NCBI RefSeq assembly: GCF_000430805.1
Contig: NZ_AUMS01000012.1
Location: 1 to 64,000 of the forward strand
Direction: 5' to 3'
DNA: 64,000 nt
From: Chitinilyticum aquatile DSM 21506
GTDB lineage: Bacteria > Pseudomonadota > Gammaproteobacteria > Burkholderiales > Chitinibacteraceae
Shown here: positions 1 to 8,630 of the stretch, piece by piece
Layout of the letters: each line of letters starts with the position of its first letter
How positions within the stretch are numbered: the stretch's first letter is position 1
Position numbers and translations under genes: made by a program
The notes under the pieces: model-generated
Database searches by the model: none
The model's input: only the letters and a program-made list of their open reading frames with translations
Told to the model about the DNA's origin: nothing

Positions 1-675
1 GTTGTCCCAGCAGTTGCCCTTGCGACTCATCGACACCGTCATGCCATAGTTACGCAGCAGTTGCTGGTAATCGTGGCTGCAGTACTGGCTGCCCCGATCC
101 GAATGGTGCAGCACGCCGGGCTTGGGATGGCGACGGAACCACGCCATGCGCAGCGCACTCATGGTCAGCTCGCGCGTCATCCGCTTGTCCATGGCCCAGC
201 CAATAATGGCACGGGTGTACAGATCCATCACGACCGCCAGATACAGCCAGCCTTCCTGAGTCGGAATGTAGGTGATGTCGGTCGTCCAGACCTGATCCGG
301 CTTGTCGACGGAAAACTGCCAATTCAACAGGCTCGGCGCCACCGGCAAGTGATGCTTGCTGTCGGTCGTGACCTTGTGGCGCCGCTTGTGGCGAGCCTTC
401 AGGCCGGCCAGCCCCATCAGCCGCCGGATGCGCTCCTTGCTGACCGGATGCTTTTTCGCGCGCAACTCGCGGTAAATCCGCGGTGCGCCATAGGCACCAT
501 CAAATTCAGCAAAGGTGCTGCGCACCAGTGCCAGCAATTGCGCATCAGAAAGCCACTGCAACGGCCCGCCACTGGCGAGCCAGTCGGCATAACCACTCGT
601 ACTGACGTTGAGCAGGCGGCAGAGTGACGCCAGTGGGTAGTGCTCGCGCTGGTCACGAATCCAGGCGTACTTCAC
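1..675 (-). CDS. IS3-family transposase OrfB, C-terminus beyond window
   Basis: DDE-type integrase-like transposase subunit, normally made as an OrfAB fusion by -1 frameshifting. The GTG start at 675 overlaps the orfA stop (GTGA). Visible motifs are the N-terminal YAWIRDQ segment, the core VDKPDQVWTTD carrying the first catalytic Asp, a MDLYTRAIIGWAMD strand, the HHSDRGSQYCS block with the second Asp, and YGMTVSMSRKGNCWDN at the window edge. The third catalytic residue (Glu of the ESFF motif) would lie just left of base 1, so completeness cannot be judged. No stop or frameshift was seen in the visible part. Confidence 0.85.
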   Translation of the reverse strand, partial: MKYAWIRDQREHYPLASLCRLLNVSTSGYADWLASGGPLQWLSDAQLLALVRSTFAEFDGAYGAPRIYRELRAKKHPVSKERIRRLMGLAGLKARHKRRHKVTTDSKHHLPVAPSLLNWQFSVDKPDQVWTTDITYIPTQEGWLYLAVVMDLYTRAIIGWAMDKRMTRELTMSALRMAWFRRHPKPGVLHHSDRGSQYCSHDYQQLLRNYGMTVSMSRKGNCWDN

Positions 676-971
676 TGCGACCGCTTCGCGAAGTACGCCG
701 TGGCTTTTTCCAGGATTTCGAGCTCCATCTTCAGCCAGGCGTTCTCCGCGCGCAGCGGGATAACTCCATCTGCTCGGGCGTAATGAATGGCCTTGCCAGT
801 TCCGGCGGCCAGTTTTCCCGCCTTGCTGGCTTTGCGCCAGTTGCTGAGTGTCTGCTCGGAAATGCCCAGGTCGCGGGCGACCTGGGCGGGGGATTTGCCT
901 TCGGCTTCGACCAGGCGGACCGCCTCTTGCTTGAACTCGGTGGTGAAGCTCTGCTTCGGGATTTTGTACAT
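672..971 (-). CDS. IS3-family transposase OrfA
   Basis: A 99-residue helix-turn-helix and leucine-zipper protein that binds the IS ends. The N-terminus MYKIPKQSFTTEFKQEAVRL and the HTH around DLGISEQTLSNWR are typical, and the end LKMELEILEKATAYFAKRSQ is the usual zipper. A GGAGG Shine-Dalgarno lies 6 nt upstream of the ATG. An A-rich GAAAAAG stretch near the 3' end is a candidate slip site for making OrfAB. Between residues about 60 and 76 the family motif (TPEQMELSR, then LRAEN) is present only in another frame: a CATT tandem duplication and a later one-base loss shift the frame out and back. The protein stays open but has a non-homologous patch there. Confidence 0.85.
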   Translation of the reverse strand: MYKIPKQSFTTEFKQEAVRLVEAEGKSPAQVARDLGISEQTLSNWRKASKAGKLAAGTGKAIHYARADGVIPLRAENAWLKMELEILEKATAYFAKRSQ

Positions 972-1274
972 CGATACCTCCGTATGCCAGTTTATCTGGC
1001 TACGCTTGGTATCCGAAATTCGCGGTTAACCTCACATGACACTCGACCACTCTTTTCGGCCCCCTCCGCACTACTCGAGCCTGTACGCCCCCTTGATCAC
1101 TGCGACTAGGGTGGCGCCTCATTCAATTGCACAGCCCGCAGAATTGAATACTCACGCGACCATCTGTCAAACGAACAATGACTGATTGGCGAATTCCACG
1201 CTTATCCAGCCTCAAAGCGCATCTGAGCATGTAGCCACTGGCTGGACTCTCAGTTTGCAGCAAGTGTCTGACGC

Positions 1275-2960
1275 TTATGCGCGCCGAGCTTGCGAAAAAG
1301 TAAGTACAAAAATGGCGCCACCGTCTGGCAGATTGCCTGCAGTGAGACTGGCGTCATTGATTTCAGCCAGAAAACGGCTGATGCGCAAGCCCATGCCGCT
1401 GCCATCCTGCTTGGTGGTGCGATGCGCTTCGAAGAGTGTGCGCATGACCTCGGGAGGTATGCCGGGGCCATTGTCGGTGACGGTGATGGCCAGGCCGTGT
1501 TCATCCGAGGAGCTACTGATGGTGACTCTGGGAGAGGGGCTGACCTGGCAGGCATGAATGGCATTGCGCAGCAGATTCAGCAGGATCAGCTCGATGTCCA
1601 TGGCCACTACATTCAGGTCAAATGGCCCCATTTCCTTCTCGTGCAGTTCAACCCCCGCCTGCTCTGCCTCCATCCGGGCCAGTGAAACAGCCCGCCGCAC
1701 CAGGGAGGCGGCGGCGATGCGTTCCGGTGGCTGCGACACCGCTTTTTCCCGGCGAACGGCGGCCTGCACGCGACCAACAATATCCTGCGCGCGCTGGGTT
1801 TGCGTGCTCATCTTCTCCAGCAGCAAGGGTAAGTCGTCCATCTGCAAGCGGGACTGCTGATATTTGTGTCGGCAGCCGTCCAGATAGGCCTGAACCGCAG
1901 CCAGTGGCTGGCGGACTTCATGGGCAATGGCGGAGGCCATCTCGCCCAGCGTGGTCAGACGGGAATAGTGCGCAAGTTCCAGACGGTGGGCATTCAAACG
2001 CCGCTCCAGTCGCAGCCGCACGAGGAAGAACACCATGAGCGACAGCAGAGTACCAATCGCCAAAACCAGCACACTGACCCAGCGGCGGGGTTGCCAGATG
2101 GCTTCATCGCCGCTGATCTGCAACTCCAGTCCACTGCCGGCAAATTGCAGCGAGAGCTGGCGGCGCAGTGCTGAGTCATGAATCCCGGCATGCTTGTCGG
2201 CACTATCGAACAGCACCGAACGCGACATCGCCTCACCCGGACTCAATGGCGCTTGCAGCGCATACAGACGGATTGCCAAACCGGGAGGGGCACTTTCGCG
2301 CAGTACATCCTGCAGCATAACGGGGATATCCAGCCAGGCATTCACGGTGCCGAGATAGGCCTCCCGGCGCTGCTCAGGCGTTTCCAGAGGTGCGTTGCTG
2401 CGATACACCGGCAAGCGTAGCACCAGGCCGGGATGTGGAGCCGGACTATCCGGCCCCTGTACGGTAGCCGTGCGCAGCATTGGATTGCCAGGGCTGTCAC
2501 GGGTCATCAATTGGATGTTGCGCCTCTGGGGCGCACTGGGCCCATCGTGGATGTCGTGGGCGACCCCGTCCTGGGGAGGGTGGTAGACGGGTAACTGGCC
2601 GGACGCCTGTGGCGCGGCCTGGTAATCCAGCAGGATGAAGCCCGGCAGCCGATTGGGTCTCGCCGGGTCACCACTCTCGTTGATTGCCGCCAGAAACTGC
2701 ACGGCCTCCTGCTGTGGAATCAGACCATAGGTGTTATAGAGCCCCTGCAGGCTGACCAGTGCGGCCCGGTATTCATTCAAGCGTCGCTCAATGGCTGTTG
2801 CCGTGATGCGGCTGGCTTCCTGCCAGGACTGATTGGCTGCATCCTGCGCCTGGCGATCCACTTGCCAGGCCACGAGACCGGAAAGGCATAGACCAAGAAC
2901 GAGCAAGCCCCAGGAAAGGGGCATTGCCTGCCAGCGATGAATTGCAGGAAAATGCCGCAA
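1275..2960 (-). CDS. Membrane sensor histidine kinase with extracellular sensor domain
   Basis: About 561 residues. Two membrane segments (about 12-30 and 293-314) enclose a periplasmic domain of about 260 residues resembling CHASE-type sensors. The cytoplasmic kinase core follows: H-box AIAHEVRQPLAA with phospho-acceptor His near 347, N-box LLRNAIHA, G1 DNGPGI and G2 GSGMGL. There is no receiver domain. Start: an AAGGAG lies six bases before a TTG at 2960, which I prefer; an upstream TTG at 2978 also keeps the frame. It is divergent from and touches the response-regulator gene, with which it presumably forms a pair. The signal sensed cannot be read from the sequence. Confidence 0.82.
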   Translation of the reverse strand: MRHFPAIHRWQAMPLSWGLLVLGLCLSGLVAWQVDRQAQDAANQSWQEASRITATAIERRLNEYRAALVSLQGLYNTYGLIPQQEAVQFLAAINESGDPARPNRLPGFILLDYQAAPQASGQLPVYHPPQDGVAHDIHDGPSAPQRRNIQLMTRDSPGNPMLRTATVQGPDSPAPHPGLVLRLPVYRSNAPLETPEQRREAYLGTVNAWLDIPVMLQDVLRESAPPGLAIRLYALQAPLSPGEAMSRSVLFDSADKHAGIHDSALRRQLSLQFAGSGLELQISGDEAIWQPRRWVSVLVLAIGTLLSLMVFFLVRLRLERRLNAHRLELAHYSRLTTLGEMASAIAHEVRQPLAAVQAYLDGCRHKYQQSRLQMDDLPLLLEKMSTQTQRAQDIVGRVQAAVRREKAVSQPPERIAAASLVRRAVSLARMEAEQAGVELHEKEMGPFDLNVVAMDIELILLNLLRNAIHACQVSPSPRVTISSSSDEHGLAITVTDNGPGIPPEVMRTLFEAHRTTKQDGSGMGLRISRFLAEINDASLTAGNLPDGGAIFVLTFSQARRA

Positions 2961-3562
2961 TGCAAACTCCTTGCCCAATTGCCCTGATCGATGACGATCC
3001 CGAATTGCTTGATGCGCTGACTTACCAGCTCGATGCTGCAGGTTATGCGGTCAAGGCATTTGGCAATGCTGCGGAATTTTTCCTGGGGTTATCCGAGCAT
3101 CGCTTTGCCTGCATTGTCTGCGATTATCACATGGCAGGTATGAATGGGCTGGACGTTTTGCGCATGCTGCAAGGCAGACTCACGGATACCCCGTTCATCA
3201 TGCTTACCGCACAAGGCAGTGTTGCGCTGGCGGTTCATGCCATGAAAGCCGGTTCGGTCGATTTCGTCGAAAAAGGGCAAGGCCCCTCGGCACTCCTGCA
3301 TGCGATTGCCAGCGCCCTGGCCCGCCGACAGGAAGAACATCTACAACGTGAACCCCACCTCAGCAAGCTGGCCCTCCTGACCAGCCGCGAGCGGGAAGTC
3401 CTCGACCTGCTGGCTGCCGGTCTTTCCGCCAAGGAATGTGCCGCGCAGCTGGCATGCAGCCCGCGCACCGTCGAAACGCACCGGGCCAGCATCGGAAAAA
3501 AACTGGGCCTGGATTCGGCGGCGCAAATGAATGAGCTACTGCACCTTGCCGGCGAGAAGTAG
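2960..3562 (+). CDS. LuxR/FixJ-type response regulator
   Basis: About 200 residues. N-terminal receiver domain: acidic pocket IDDD, phospho-acceptor Asp55 in CDYHMAGMNG, Thr83 in MLTAQ, and Lys105 in FVEKG, where the Pro usually following the Lys is missing. C-terminal LuxR HTH (about 138-195): LTSREREVLDLLAAGLSAKE and SPRTVETHRASI. The ATG at 2960 has AGGAA nine bases upstream; an in-frame ATG at 2924 lies inside the kinase gene and lacks a site. Likely DNA-binding partner of the divergent kinase. The targets are unknown; the adjacent lipoprotein and membrane genes are candidates by position only. Confidence 0.88.
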   Translation: MQTPCPIALIDDDPELLDALTYQLDAAGYAVKAFGNAAEFFLGLSEHRFACIVCDYHMAGMNGLDVLRMLQGRLTDTPFIMLTAQGSVALAVHAMKAGSVDFVEKGQGPSALLHAIASALARRQEEHLQREPHLSKLALLTSREREVLDLLAAGLSAKECAAQLACSPRTVETHRASIGKKLGLDSAAQMNELLHLAGEK

Positions 3563-3618
3563 CAGGTCTTGCAACAAGCTGTGATGAAGCTCACAAGGCA
3601 CAAGTCAAATACATAATA

Positions 3619-3667
3619 GGGTATTTGCCAATAGCCATTTATTTACGATAGATACAAGCATATACCC
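3619..3667. repeat. 49-bp palindromic repeat, copy 1 (intergenic)
   Basis: Perfect GGGTAT and ATACCC ends exactly 49 bp apart, with AGCC at repeat positions 15-18. It lies in the gap between the response regulator and the lipoprotein gene. The rest of 3563-3783 is AT-rich with no other recognisable element. Confidence 0.85.
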
Positions 3668-3783
3668 ACACACATCGCTGCAAGCTGCGTAATTTTACGG
3701 AGCACTCTGCGTAGTCACGCGGATAGTCCGCATCCACCCATATTTGCAGAATCAGACCATCTTCACCGCGTTCTGATCTGCTC

Positions 3784-4446
3784 ATGTCACCTCGTTGCGC
3801 CTTGTTCGTACTCGTTATCGCCCTGACGGCATGCCAGCCGGCCGAGGTATCACGTACGGGTTCGTCACAAGCCAGCAGCGTGGTCGCAACAGAGTCCGAC
3901 TATCTGGCCTTAAGCGACCAGGCCGGACTGCTCGCCCTCTATTACGCCCAATCAGGGCAGCCGATTCCCTACGACGCCTTTGCCGAATTGCTGTCGGAGC
4001 AATATCGCAACACCAGCAACAGCTTCAAACGCCAAGCCCTGCTGGAAACACTACACCCGCAGATCGAGGCCTTGGTTGCACAACGCCAGGCCAAGCCGTG
4101 CTTCACCCTGAAAGTTCGCCTGCAACTCGGGCATTTTGATTTGCAACAGCAGCAGTTTCCGCTCTCAGGTCTGGAAGCCGATACCCAGTTCGCTTTCCTT
4201 CCCGGTGGTGTGGCGATTACCCAGGCCTCGCCGCCAATTCGCGCCCACCGCCCGCATGACGAAGCGATGGCGCATCGCATCGAAGAGCACATCAGCCAGA
4301 ACGGCGCGGCTTATGCCTATCCGGCAACCACATGGTGGTGCAGCAGCGGCGTTACCCAACAGCAGGGACGCAAGCTGCTGCAAGCCAGACTGCTGCGCAT
4401 ACAGATTCATGACGTGCTCGCCGCCCCCGTCGAAATCCTTCCCTGA
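3784..4446 (+). CDS. Lipoprotein of unknown function
   Basis: 220 residues. The N-terminus is a short positive region, a hydrophobic stretch and the lipobox LTAC (Cys at about 17), so it should be a diacylglyceryl-modified envelope lipoprotein. The mature part is mixed alpha/beta in composition, with two further Cys (about 108 and 182) that could form a disulfide. I recognise no family. The ATG at 3784 lacks a strong Shine-Dalgarno. Thirty bases separate it from the next gene, so the two may be cotranscribed. It sits in an accessory block and may have been acquired. Confidence 0.7.
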   Translation: MSPRCALFVLVIALTACQPAEVSRTGSSQASSVVATESDYLALSDQAGLLALYYAQSGQPIPYDAFAELLSEQYRNTSNSFKRQALLETLHPQIEALVAQRQAKPCFTLKVRLQLGHFDLQQQQFPLSGLEADTQFAFLPGGVAITQASPPIRAHRPHDEAMAHRIEEHISQNGAAYAYPATTWWCSSGVTQQQGRKLLQARLLRIQIHDVLAAPVEILP

Positions 4447-4475
4447 CCTCTTCTCTCAATCACCAGGAGTCCCCC

Positions 4476-5270
4476 ATGAAAACCGGAAAAATCATTCATT
4501 ACAACCAGAACGAAGGCAAAGGCATCATCAATGCAGATGGTCAGCCGCACGAGTTTCACATCCAGCAGTGGCGGGGTAACGAAGCTCCACGACTGAACGC
4601 GTCAGTGCGAATCGAATTGGCTGAAACCGGTGAAATGGCCATTCACCCGCTTGCCGTCGCCCCCGCCATCGACACCGAACAGCTCGCAGCCCTGGGTGGA
4701 CAGCTTGGCCAAACCTTCAAACAGCATGGCGGCAATATGGGCGCTAGGCTCCTCAGCCTGCATGGAATCCCGGTATTGGCGGCGTATGCGGTTTTCGTTT
4801 TCAGCGGGCTGTTTCTGACACTGATTACTACCGGAAACGGCCTAGCGGTCAGTCTGCACTCTTGGTCAGACTCCCTCGGAAGGGAAGGTGTTGGTAATAG
4901 CCTCACACAAGTGGTGTTCTGGCTGAGTGTAGTTAGTATTGCTGCGCCGCTCTTTGTGCGCCACAAGCTCACTCCACTCTTGCTGTGTCTGCCACTGTTG
5001 ACTGGACTGCTGGTCATGTATGACTTCTACAGCCTGTATTCCTTTGCTCGCACCGCCATGGAACAAATGTATGGCAGCCTCAGCGGCTTTGGTGGACTAG
5101 GAAAAGCAATTGCCGAGCGTGCCAATGAAGAAATCAGCAGCCAGCTGTCGTTTGGCAAGGTTCTCAGCAAAGCCGGCCTTGGCTTCTATGGCATGCAGAT
5201 TGCGGGCGCATGTCTTGCATTGCTGGGTATCACTCGCTGCCTGAAGGCCATCACTGCACCGCAAGAATAG
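4476..5270 (+). CDS. Cold-shock-like OB domain fused to a membrane region
   Basis: 264 residues. Residues 1 to about 63 read as a divergent cold-shock/OB fold: it begins MKTGKIIHYNQNEGKGII, like the first strands of cold-shock proteins (GxVKxFNxxKGFGFI), and ends in strands ending MAIHPLAV. The aromatic RNA-binding residues are only partly kept. Four hydrophobic segments follow (about 98-120, 144-163, 168-186, 233-254). An AGGAG lies upstream of the ATG. Cold-shock domains fused to membrane domains such as DUF1294 are known, but this membrane part does not look like DUF1294. The function is unknown; a membrane-tethered nucleic-acid-binding role is inference. Confidence 0.72.
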   Translation: MKTGKIIHYNQNEGKGIINADGQPHEFHIQQWRGNEAPRLNASVRIELAETGEMAIHPLAVAPAIDTEQLAALGGQLGQTFKQHGGNMGARLLSLHGIPVLAAYAVFVFSGLFLTLITTGNGLAVSLHSWSDSLGREGVGNSLTQVVFWLSVVSIAAPLFVRHKLTPLLLCLPLLTGLLVMYDFYSLYSFARTAMEQMYGSLSGFGGLGKAIAERANEEISSQLSFGKVLSKAGLGFYGMQIAGACLALLGITRCLKAITAPQE

Positions 5271-5542
5271 GCCGCTGATGTTTGATCTGTTCTCATAAGC
5301 TTGAGCCTTGTTGCACGCCCAGGCTGATTGGCATGACAGCACGGCAATGAAAGCCTCAGCAGTACCTCCGAGTTATCTGATCGCAGGAGAGGCTTCCTTG
5401 TAAAGTCAACAAAGTAATGCAGCTAACCCGCAACACGACGCGCTTTCTTTCGCCGATAGCAAGATATGCCTTGGGGCATAAGGTATAGTTCTATCGACTA
5501 TGAATTACCCACTTAGAATCAAACATAACGCGTTAGGGAAGA

Positions 5543-6211
5543 ATGATGAAACGATCAACCAAGGGAATTTTTGCGACAGCCCTCGTATTTAGCCCATTAT
5601 GGATAATCGGTGGGATTATTTCCGGATATGTGCTGAGCACAGTTTTAACTGACATGTCAGGTATGGCTGGCTTCCTCGTATTCATAATCGGAGCTCTGCT
5701 GCCTTTGCTGGCGCTGGTTTTTTTCCTGAAAAAAGTAGTACACAAGAGCGAAAACAGAGGACTAGAGGTACGAGGCGAGTTGCTGGATTCCAAGATGGAT
5801 TATTACTATGTTCACGGCAACTCGGGAATCGCTGTTGATGTGAGCGGAAACCGAATAAAACTGATTAGTAAAAATAGCCCGACAATCGAGATCGACACAA
5901 GAAAAATACGGAGCGTAAAGGCATATAAACCAGGTACAGTCGAACACACAACCTTTGATAGCTTTGGCATGAGGAATCATTCGCTAGACACTATGCGAGA
6001 TACCTCGTCCCAACTTGGTGCAGCAGAAAAAACGGGGCTTTATTTCGAAATTGATGATGTTTTCAATCCAAGCATTCATCTCCGGATGCACTATCCAGAT
6101 GCAGAGCGGTGGATTCTTATTTTCAACAAGCTGGCCGAGGGCAGCCTGGAAAAACAAGCCTCAGCCATGTTCTATCCAAGGGATTCTGCATACATTCAAC
6201 CTGGTTGGTAA
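5543..6211 (+). CDS. Membrane protein of unknown function
   Basis: About 222 residues, with two N-terminal membrane helices (about 8-33 and 41-63) and then a soluble domain of about 155 residues rich in beta-strand patterning and charge. There is no signal peptide or lipobox. A GGGAAG site precedes the two adjacent ATG codons (5543, 5546). Codon use is more AT-rich than in the housekeeping genes to the right, consistent with acquired DNA. I recognise no family. The gap before it (5271-5542) holds a TATAGT-like box near 5486 but no clear terminator or RNA gene. Confidence 0.65.
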   Translation: MMKRSTKGIFATALVFSPLWIIGGIISGYVLSTVLTDMSGMAGFLVFIIGALLPLLALVFFLKKVVHKSENRGLEVRGELLDSKMDYYYVHGNSGIAVDVSGNRIKLISKNSPTIEIDTRKIRSVKAYKPGTVEHTTFDSFGMRNHSLDTMRDTSSQLGAAEKTGLYFEIDDVFNPSIHLRMHYPDAERWILIFNKLAEGSLEKQASAMFYPRDSAYIQPGW

Positions 6212-6273
6212 ATGACCACGGTGTACAAGCATTTTATTTGAATTTCAAAATTTCCAGATCAACAAGAAGGTTC

Positions 6274-7263
6274 ATGATGACGTTGAAGGCGTTACTACTC
6301 ATGTGTTTATTGCCAGTGGCTGGTGTATACGCCGCCGAGCCACAGGCAACCCCGGCACAATGCTTGCTCCCGGAACAAGGCGGAACGGCCAAACCAGGTA
6401 AGGATGGCTCATTTGACGTGGAGAAGTGCCTGAGCAAGGCGGGCATTCCCAATTTTAATCGGAAAGGAAAAACGCTGACAATTTTTCTGGCGGGGGGTAG
6501 AAAAGAGTTATTTAAAGATGTTAGCCCAGGTCGCGAAGACTCCACCGAGCATCGTTATACAGGTTACGACCCCAAAACTGGGTTTCATCAGATTGAGTAC
6601 AAGACTACGGAATCGAATGGACTTATCTTTCTTGACCATGAGAGCGGGTTTGGTTTCAGTAGTGATGTCTATGCATTCTCACCGGACAGGCAGTGGGTAC
6701 TCGGCGGGGGCGATAATCAATATTGTGAGCGACCGATGCTGGCGATGCAGAAAATTCCAGCTCGGGGGCAGAAAGGTGAAGCCACAAGTGCTGTTATTAC
6801 GGGAAAATTGGGTGCGACTGATTGTGAAACTGCCATTGACCCAGGAGCTCTTGGTTTTCTGTTTGTGAATGTTAATAAAGTTCATTGGCTGAGCAATGAG
6901 CAAGTACAAATCGAATGGGCAGGCTTCAAGCAAGGCAATGAGGACCTGAAAAAAGCCGACGCGATTGATACGACCCTTTTGACTTTGCAGGGCGAACAAT
7001 GGGTGACAGATCGACTGCCATTTTCTGGAAAGCAGGCCGTTTCGAAATCTCTGCCTAACGCTCAGACACCGATGCAATCTGGTTCGCTGCGCACCGGCAT
7101 GACACTGGAAGAGGTCGAAAAACTGCTGGGACGCAGTGCGGATCGCTTCAAGATTAACCCGCTAGCCCTGCTGGGCAAACAGGAAATCACCCGCGTTTGG
7201 ACGGCAAACGGTCGCCAACTGGAAGTGACGTTTGTTGGCGGAGTTGTCGCCAGCTGGCGTTAA
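6274..7263 (+). CDS. Secreted protein with C-terminal SmpA/BamE-like module
   Basis: 329 residues from the ATG at 6274 (AAGAAGG site upstream). A longer in-frame start at 6109 lies inside the previous gene and would bury the signal peptide. The signal sequence ends near VAGVYAAE. The middle 230 residues are unrecognised, with five Cys. The last 60 residues carry the pattern GMTLEEVEKLLG...W.....LEVTF, which resembles the small alpha/beta fold of SmpA/OmlA/BamE proteins that sense or bind outer-membrane components. No lipobox is seen, so it is probably periplasmic. The role is unknown. Confidence 0.68.
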   Translation: MMTLKALLLMCLLPVAGVYAAEPQATPAQCLLPEQGGTAKPGKDGSFDVEKCLSKAGIPNFNRKGKTLTIFLAGGRKELFKDVSPGREDSTEHRYTGYDPKTGFHQIEYKTTESNGLIFLDHESGFGFSSDVYAFSPDRQWVLGGGDNQYCERPMLAMQKIPARGQKGEATSAVITGKLGATDCETAIDPGALGFLFVNVNKVHWLSNEQVQIEWAGFKQGNEDLKKADAIDTTLLTLQGEQWVTDRLPFSGKQAVSKSLPNAQTPMQSGSLRTGMTLEEVEKLLGRSADRFKINPLALLGKQEITRVWTANGRQLEVTFVGGVVASWR

Positions 7264-7467
7264 TCCGGAAACCGATTAAATAACCCTCTAGGCACTCCCA
7301 CCTCATTTCAGGGGGAAAATGCACGTTTGGCGAACGGGAAAATCAAATCATTCCAGAGCAAATCCAGATACCAGTATCGGGCGTCTTCAATGCAACAGCT
7401 CAGCCTCTTTGATCGCCCAGGCGCTCAAGCAAACATTCTCCATTCAAAAGAAAAAACGAGTTCCTTT

Positions 7468-8571
7468 ATGCAGAAAAAAGCAAAACACGTCCTAGCCCTA
7501 GCCATCATTGCTGCGCTCTCTGCGTGTGCAAACCAGAAAATCACCATTCCCAATCCGGTCGAGGTTGTGACCGGTAGCGCCGGTAACAATGCCCCTGCTG
7601 CCGTTTCTTCAGCAGAGCAAGAGGCGACCTGGTATGCCAATGTGACCTGCCTGTCGTCTTCCTCCGCGCCAGATGATCTTGGGGGCAGGTTGACTGCGGT
7701 GTTCATGGGCAAGGGCGATAAGCAAGGGGTCTTGGTTGGTAAGGCTAGTTTTGCCTATGCCGGTGAGCGCGATACGCGCGACTACATGTTCAGGGCAGAG
7801 GCAAGCCCCAGCGTCGTGGGGATGCGCTTCTGGTTCACCAAAGCACTTAACCAGCCGAAACGCATTGCTTTCATCCATGACATCAATGGCTGGTCAGCCA
7901 TGAGTGACCATCCGAAAAATCCGTCACGCCTTTTCGGCTTTTACGAGCTACAGTCGTGCGGGGGCGTGCTCTACCTTGCCCGTAAACCAGTCGCCGGAAC
8001 CAGCCCCTATACTCCGCAAACCCTGTCGGGTGCCGTGCTCCGCGATTTCCGCAACCCTGATGGTGAATACACCCGCGTTTCTCCCGCTTATCAAGGCGGC
8101 ATGTTGGCCGTGCAGGAAGGCGAGCTTGGAGGAGGCATGTACTTCCAGGTGGCTGAAGATGACAGCCGTACGGCCTACATGATCGTCTACAGCCGCGTCG
8201 CCAAGGCCAATGAAGTGAAGGTACTCGATGTGCGCCGGCTGGATGGCCTTTCGTTCACTAGCAAGAGCGTCTACCCGAACTTCAACATGCAGCAGAATCT
8301 CCGGCCGCCGTCGCAGGAGAGTCGATGCAAGGGTGAGTTCATCATCGACGGTAAAACCCAGGGCCGCGTGGTTGGCATTCTCCCGCAGTATGACAAATAC
8401 GATATTGCGAGACCTCTCTCGAACCGCTATCTGACCTGGAGCCCCCAAAAGGTCGCATCCAACGCCCTTTGGCTTGTGGATGCCTCTGGCAAAATCCGGC
8501 CTGTTGCGCAACCCAAAAGCAAACTGCAGTACCACATGAATTCATGCTCGGAACACTTTTTCCCAGGATAA
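7468..8571 (+). CDS. Lipoprotein of unknown function
   Basis: 367 residues from the ATG at 7468. The N-terminus is lysine-rich, then hydrophobic, then the lipobox LSAC (Cys at about 20), so it is envelope-anchored. A longer TTG start at 7327 would hide the signal peptide inside the protein and was rejected. The mature part has many aromatic and beta-strand segments. Three Cys in the body (of CLSS, LQSCGG and SRCKGE) and one near the C-terminus (NSCSEHF) could pair. I recognise no family. A terminator-like hairpin 22 bases after the stop ends the unit. The gap 7264-7467 shows nothing else. Confidence 0.68.
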   Translation: MQKKAKHVLALAIIAALSACANQKITIPNPVEVVTGSAGNNAPAAVSSAEQEATWYANVTCLSSSSAPDDLGGRLTAVFMGKGDKQGVLVGKASFAYAGERDTRDYMFRAEASPSVVGMRFWFTKALNQPKRIAFIHDINGWSAMSDHPKNPSRLFGFYELQSCGGVLYLARKPVAGTSPYTPQTLSGAVLRDFRNPDGEYTRVSPAYQGGMLAVQEGELGGGMYFQVAEDDSRTAYMIVYSRVAKANEVKVLDVRRLDGLSFTSKSVYPNFNMQQNLRPPSQESRCKGEFIIDGKTQGRVVGILPQYDKYDIARPLSNRYLTWSPQKVASNALWLVDASGKIRPVAQPKSKLQYHMNSCSEHFFPG

Positions 8572-8592
8572 TATTGCTGCGAATAGCGAGAC

Positions 8593-8629
8593 ATTCCCCG
8601 CTAGCAGCTCTGGGTGGCGGGGAATTTTA
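8593..8629 (+). terminator. Rho-independent terminator after the lipoprotein gene
   Basis: A perfect 9-bp stem, ATTCCCCGC (8593-8601) with GCGGGGAAT (8617-8625), is followed by TTTAT. It starts 22 bases after the stop codon at 8571. Confidence 0.7.
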
Positions 8630-8630
8630 T

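Larger units (their letters stand above)
1..1034 (-). mobile_element. IS3-family insertion sequence, cut by the left window edge
   Basis: Two overlapping transposase frames (orfA 971-672, orfB from 675 leftwards) give the standard IS3 arrangement. The boundary on the orfA side is placed tentatively near 1034, where the minus strand reads TGAGGTTAACCGCG, a plausible IS3-type terminal sequence beginning with TG. The other end, the second terminal repeat and any target duplication lie outside the window. A diverged orfB relic of a related element is at 42953-43452. Confidence 0.8.

Noticed and set aside
5225-5273. GGGTAT near the end of the cold-shock/membrane gene as a repeat copy
   Set aside because: The position 49 bp away reads TAGGCC and the inner dyad is absent.
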